From: Sphingomonas sp.
GTDB lineage: Bacteria; Pseudomonadota; Alphaproteobacteria; Sphingomonadales; Sphingomonadaceae
Assembly (NCBI GenBank): GCA_013812805.1
Contig: JACCSV010000053.1
Coordinates: forward strand, 1 to 5,037
Direction of reading: 5' to 3'
Length of the DNA stretch: 5,037 bases
Position 1 is the first letter of the stretch. Each line of letters begins with the position of its first letter. Below the pieces are notes generated by a model. That model searched no databases. It worked only from the letters and a program-made list of their open reading frames with translations, and was not told where the DNA came from. Position numbers and translations under genes: made by a program. Positions 4,952 through 5,037 of this stretch are shown in pieces.

Positions 4952-5037
4952 GTGAAGATCGCAGCGACCGGCGACCTGCACGTCACTGAGGATTCGGTGG
5001 CCCCTTTTCGGCGCCTCTTCCGCGAAATCTCGGAAGC
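4952..5037 (+). CDS. Metallophosphoesterase, N-terminal fragment (partial)
   Basis: Only the first 28 codons are present. The product begins MKIAATGDLHVTEDSVAPFR (1-20). A beta strand running into GDLH is the first metal-binding motif (D-x-H) of calcineurin-like phosphoesterases, including SbcD/Mre11-type nucleases, cyclic-nucleotide phosphodiesterases and Ap4A hydrolases. Asp8 and His10 would ligate the two-metal centre. The later motifs (GD, GNHE, H, GHxH) lie outside the window, so the subclass cannot be told. The GTG start is supported by GAGGAG five bases upstream. It is read nine bases after the nucleotidyltransferase, almost certainly from the same transcript, which suggests the two proteins act on the same molecule in opposite or successive steps (inference). 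Confidence 0.75.
   Translation, partial: MKIAATGDLHVTEDSVAPFRRLFREISE

Overview
The window looks like chromosomal DNA of a high-GC alphaproteobacterium, most likely a sphingomonad (inference). The grounds are the GC-rich third positions, a YerC/TrpR-like gene directly ahead of a long-form hisG and hisD, a SigK-type sigma/anti-sigma pair beside a FAS1 lipoprotein, and one exact match to the alphaproteobacterial EcfG stress-promoter consensus. Coding density is high. I see no mobile elements, CRISPR arrays, tRNA or rRNA.

Left part, minus strand (1-1996): the start of a histidine-biosynthesis operon. A small TrpR-superfamily (YerC-like) DNA-binding protein is followed, with overlapping ends, by hisG (ATP phosphoribosyltransferase, long form) and hisD (histidinol dehydrogenase, cut by the window edge). 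Just upstream of the regulator's start codon lies a 22-bp near-perfect palindrome (1944-1965) whose centre GTTAAC matches the core of the E. coli trp operator. It sits where the transcription start should be, so the regulator probably controls itself and the his genes.

Middle part, plus strand (2054-4111): a FAS1 (fasciclin) lipoprotein, a 130-nt gap, then an ECF sigma factor overlapping (ATGA) a membrane-anchored RskA-type anti-sigma factor. This resembles the mycobacterial SigK/RskA/MPT70-MPT83 arrangement. The gap before the sigma gene can fold into two abutting stems, and the second pairs completely with the sigma gene's Shine-Dalgarno sequence. Translation of the sigma factor may therefore be gated by RNA structure.

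Right part, plus strand (4123-5037): a promoter-like GGAACC-N16-CGTT sequence, a 260-residue uncharacterised polymerase-beta-fold nucleotidyltransferase, and, nine bases later, the start of a calcineurin-like metallophosphoesterase that runs off the window. The two are evidently co-transcribed. They form the least explained unit here: a predicted nucleotidyl-transfer enzyme paired with a phosphoesterase, possibly under general-stress control.
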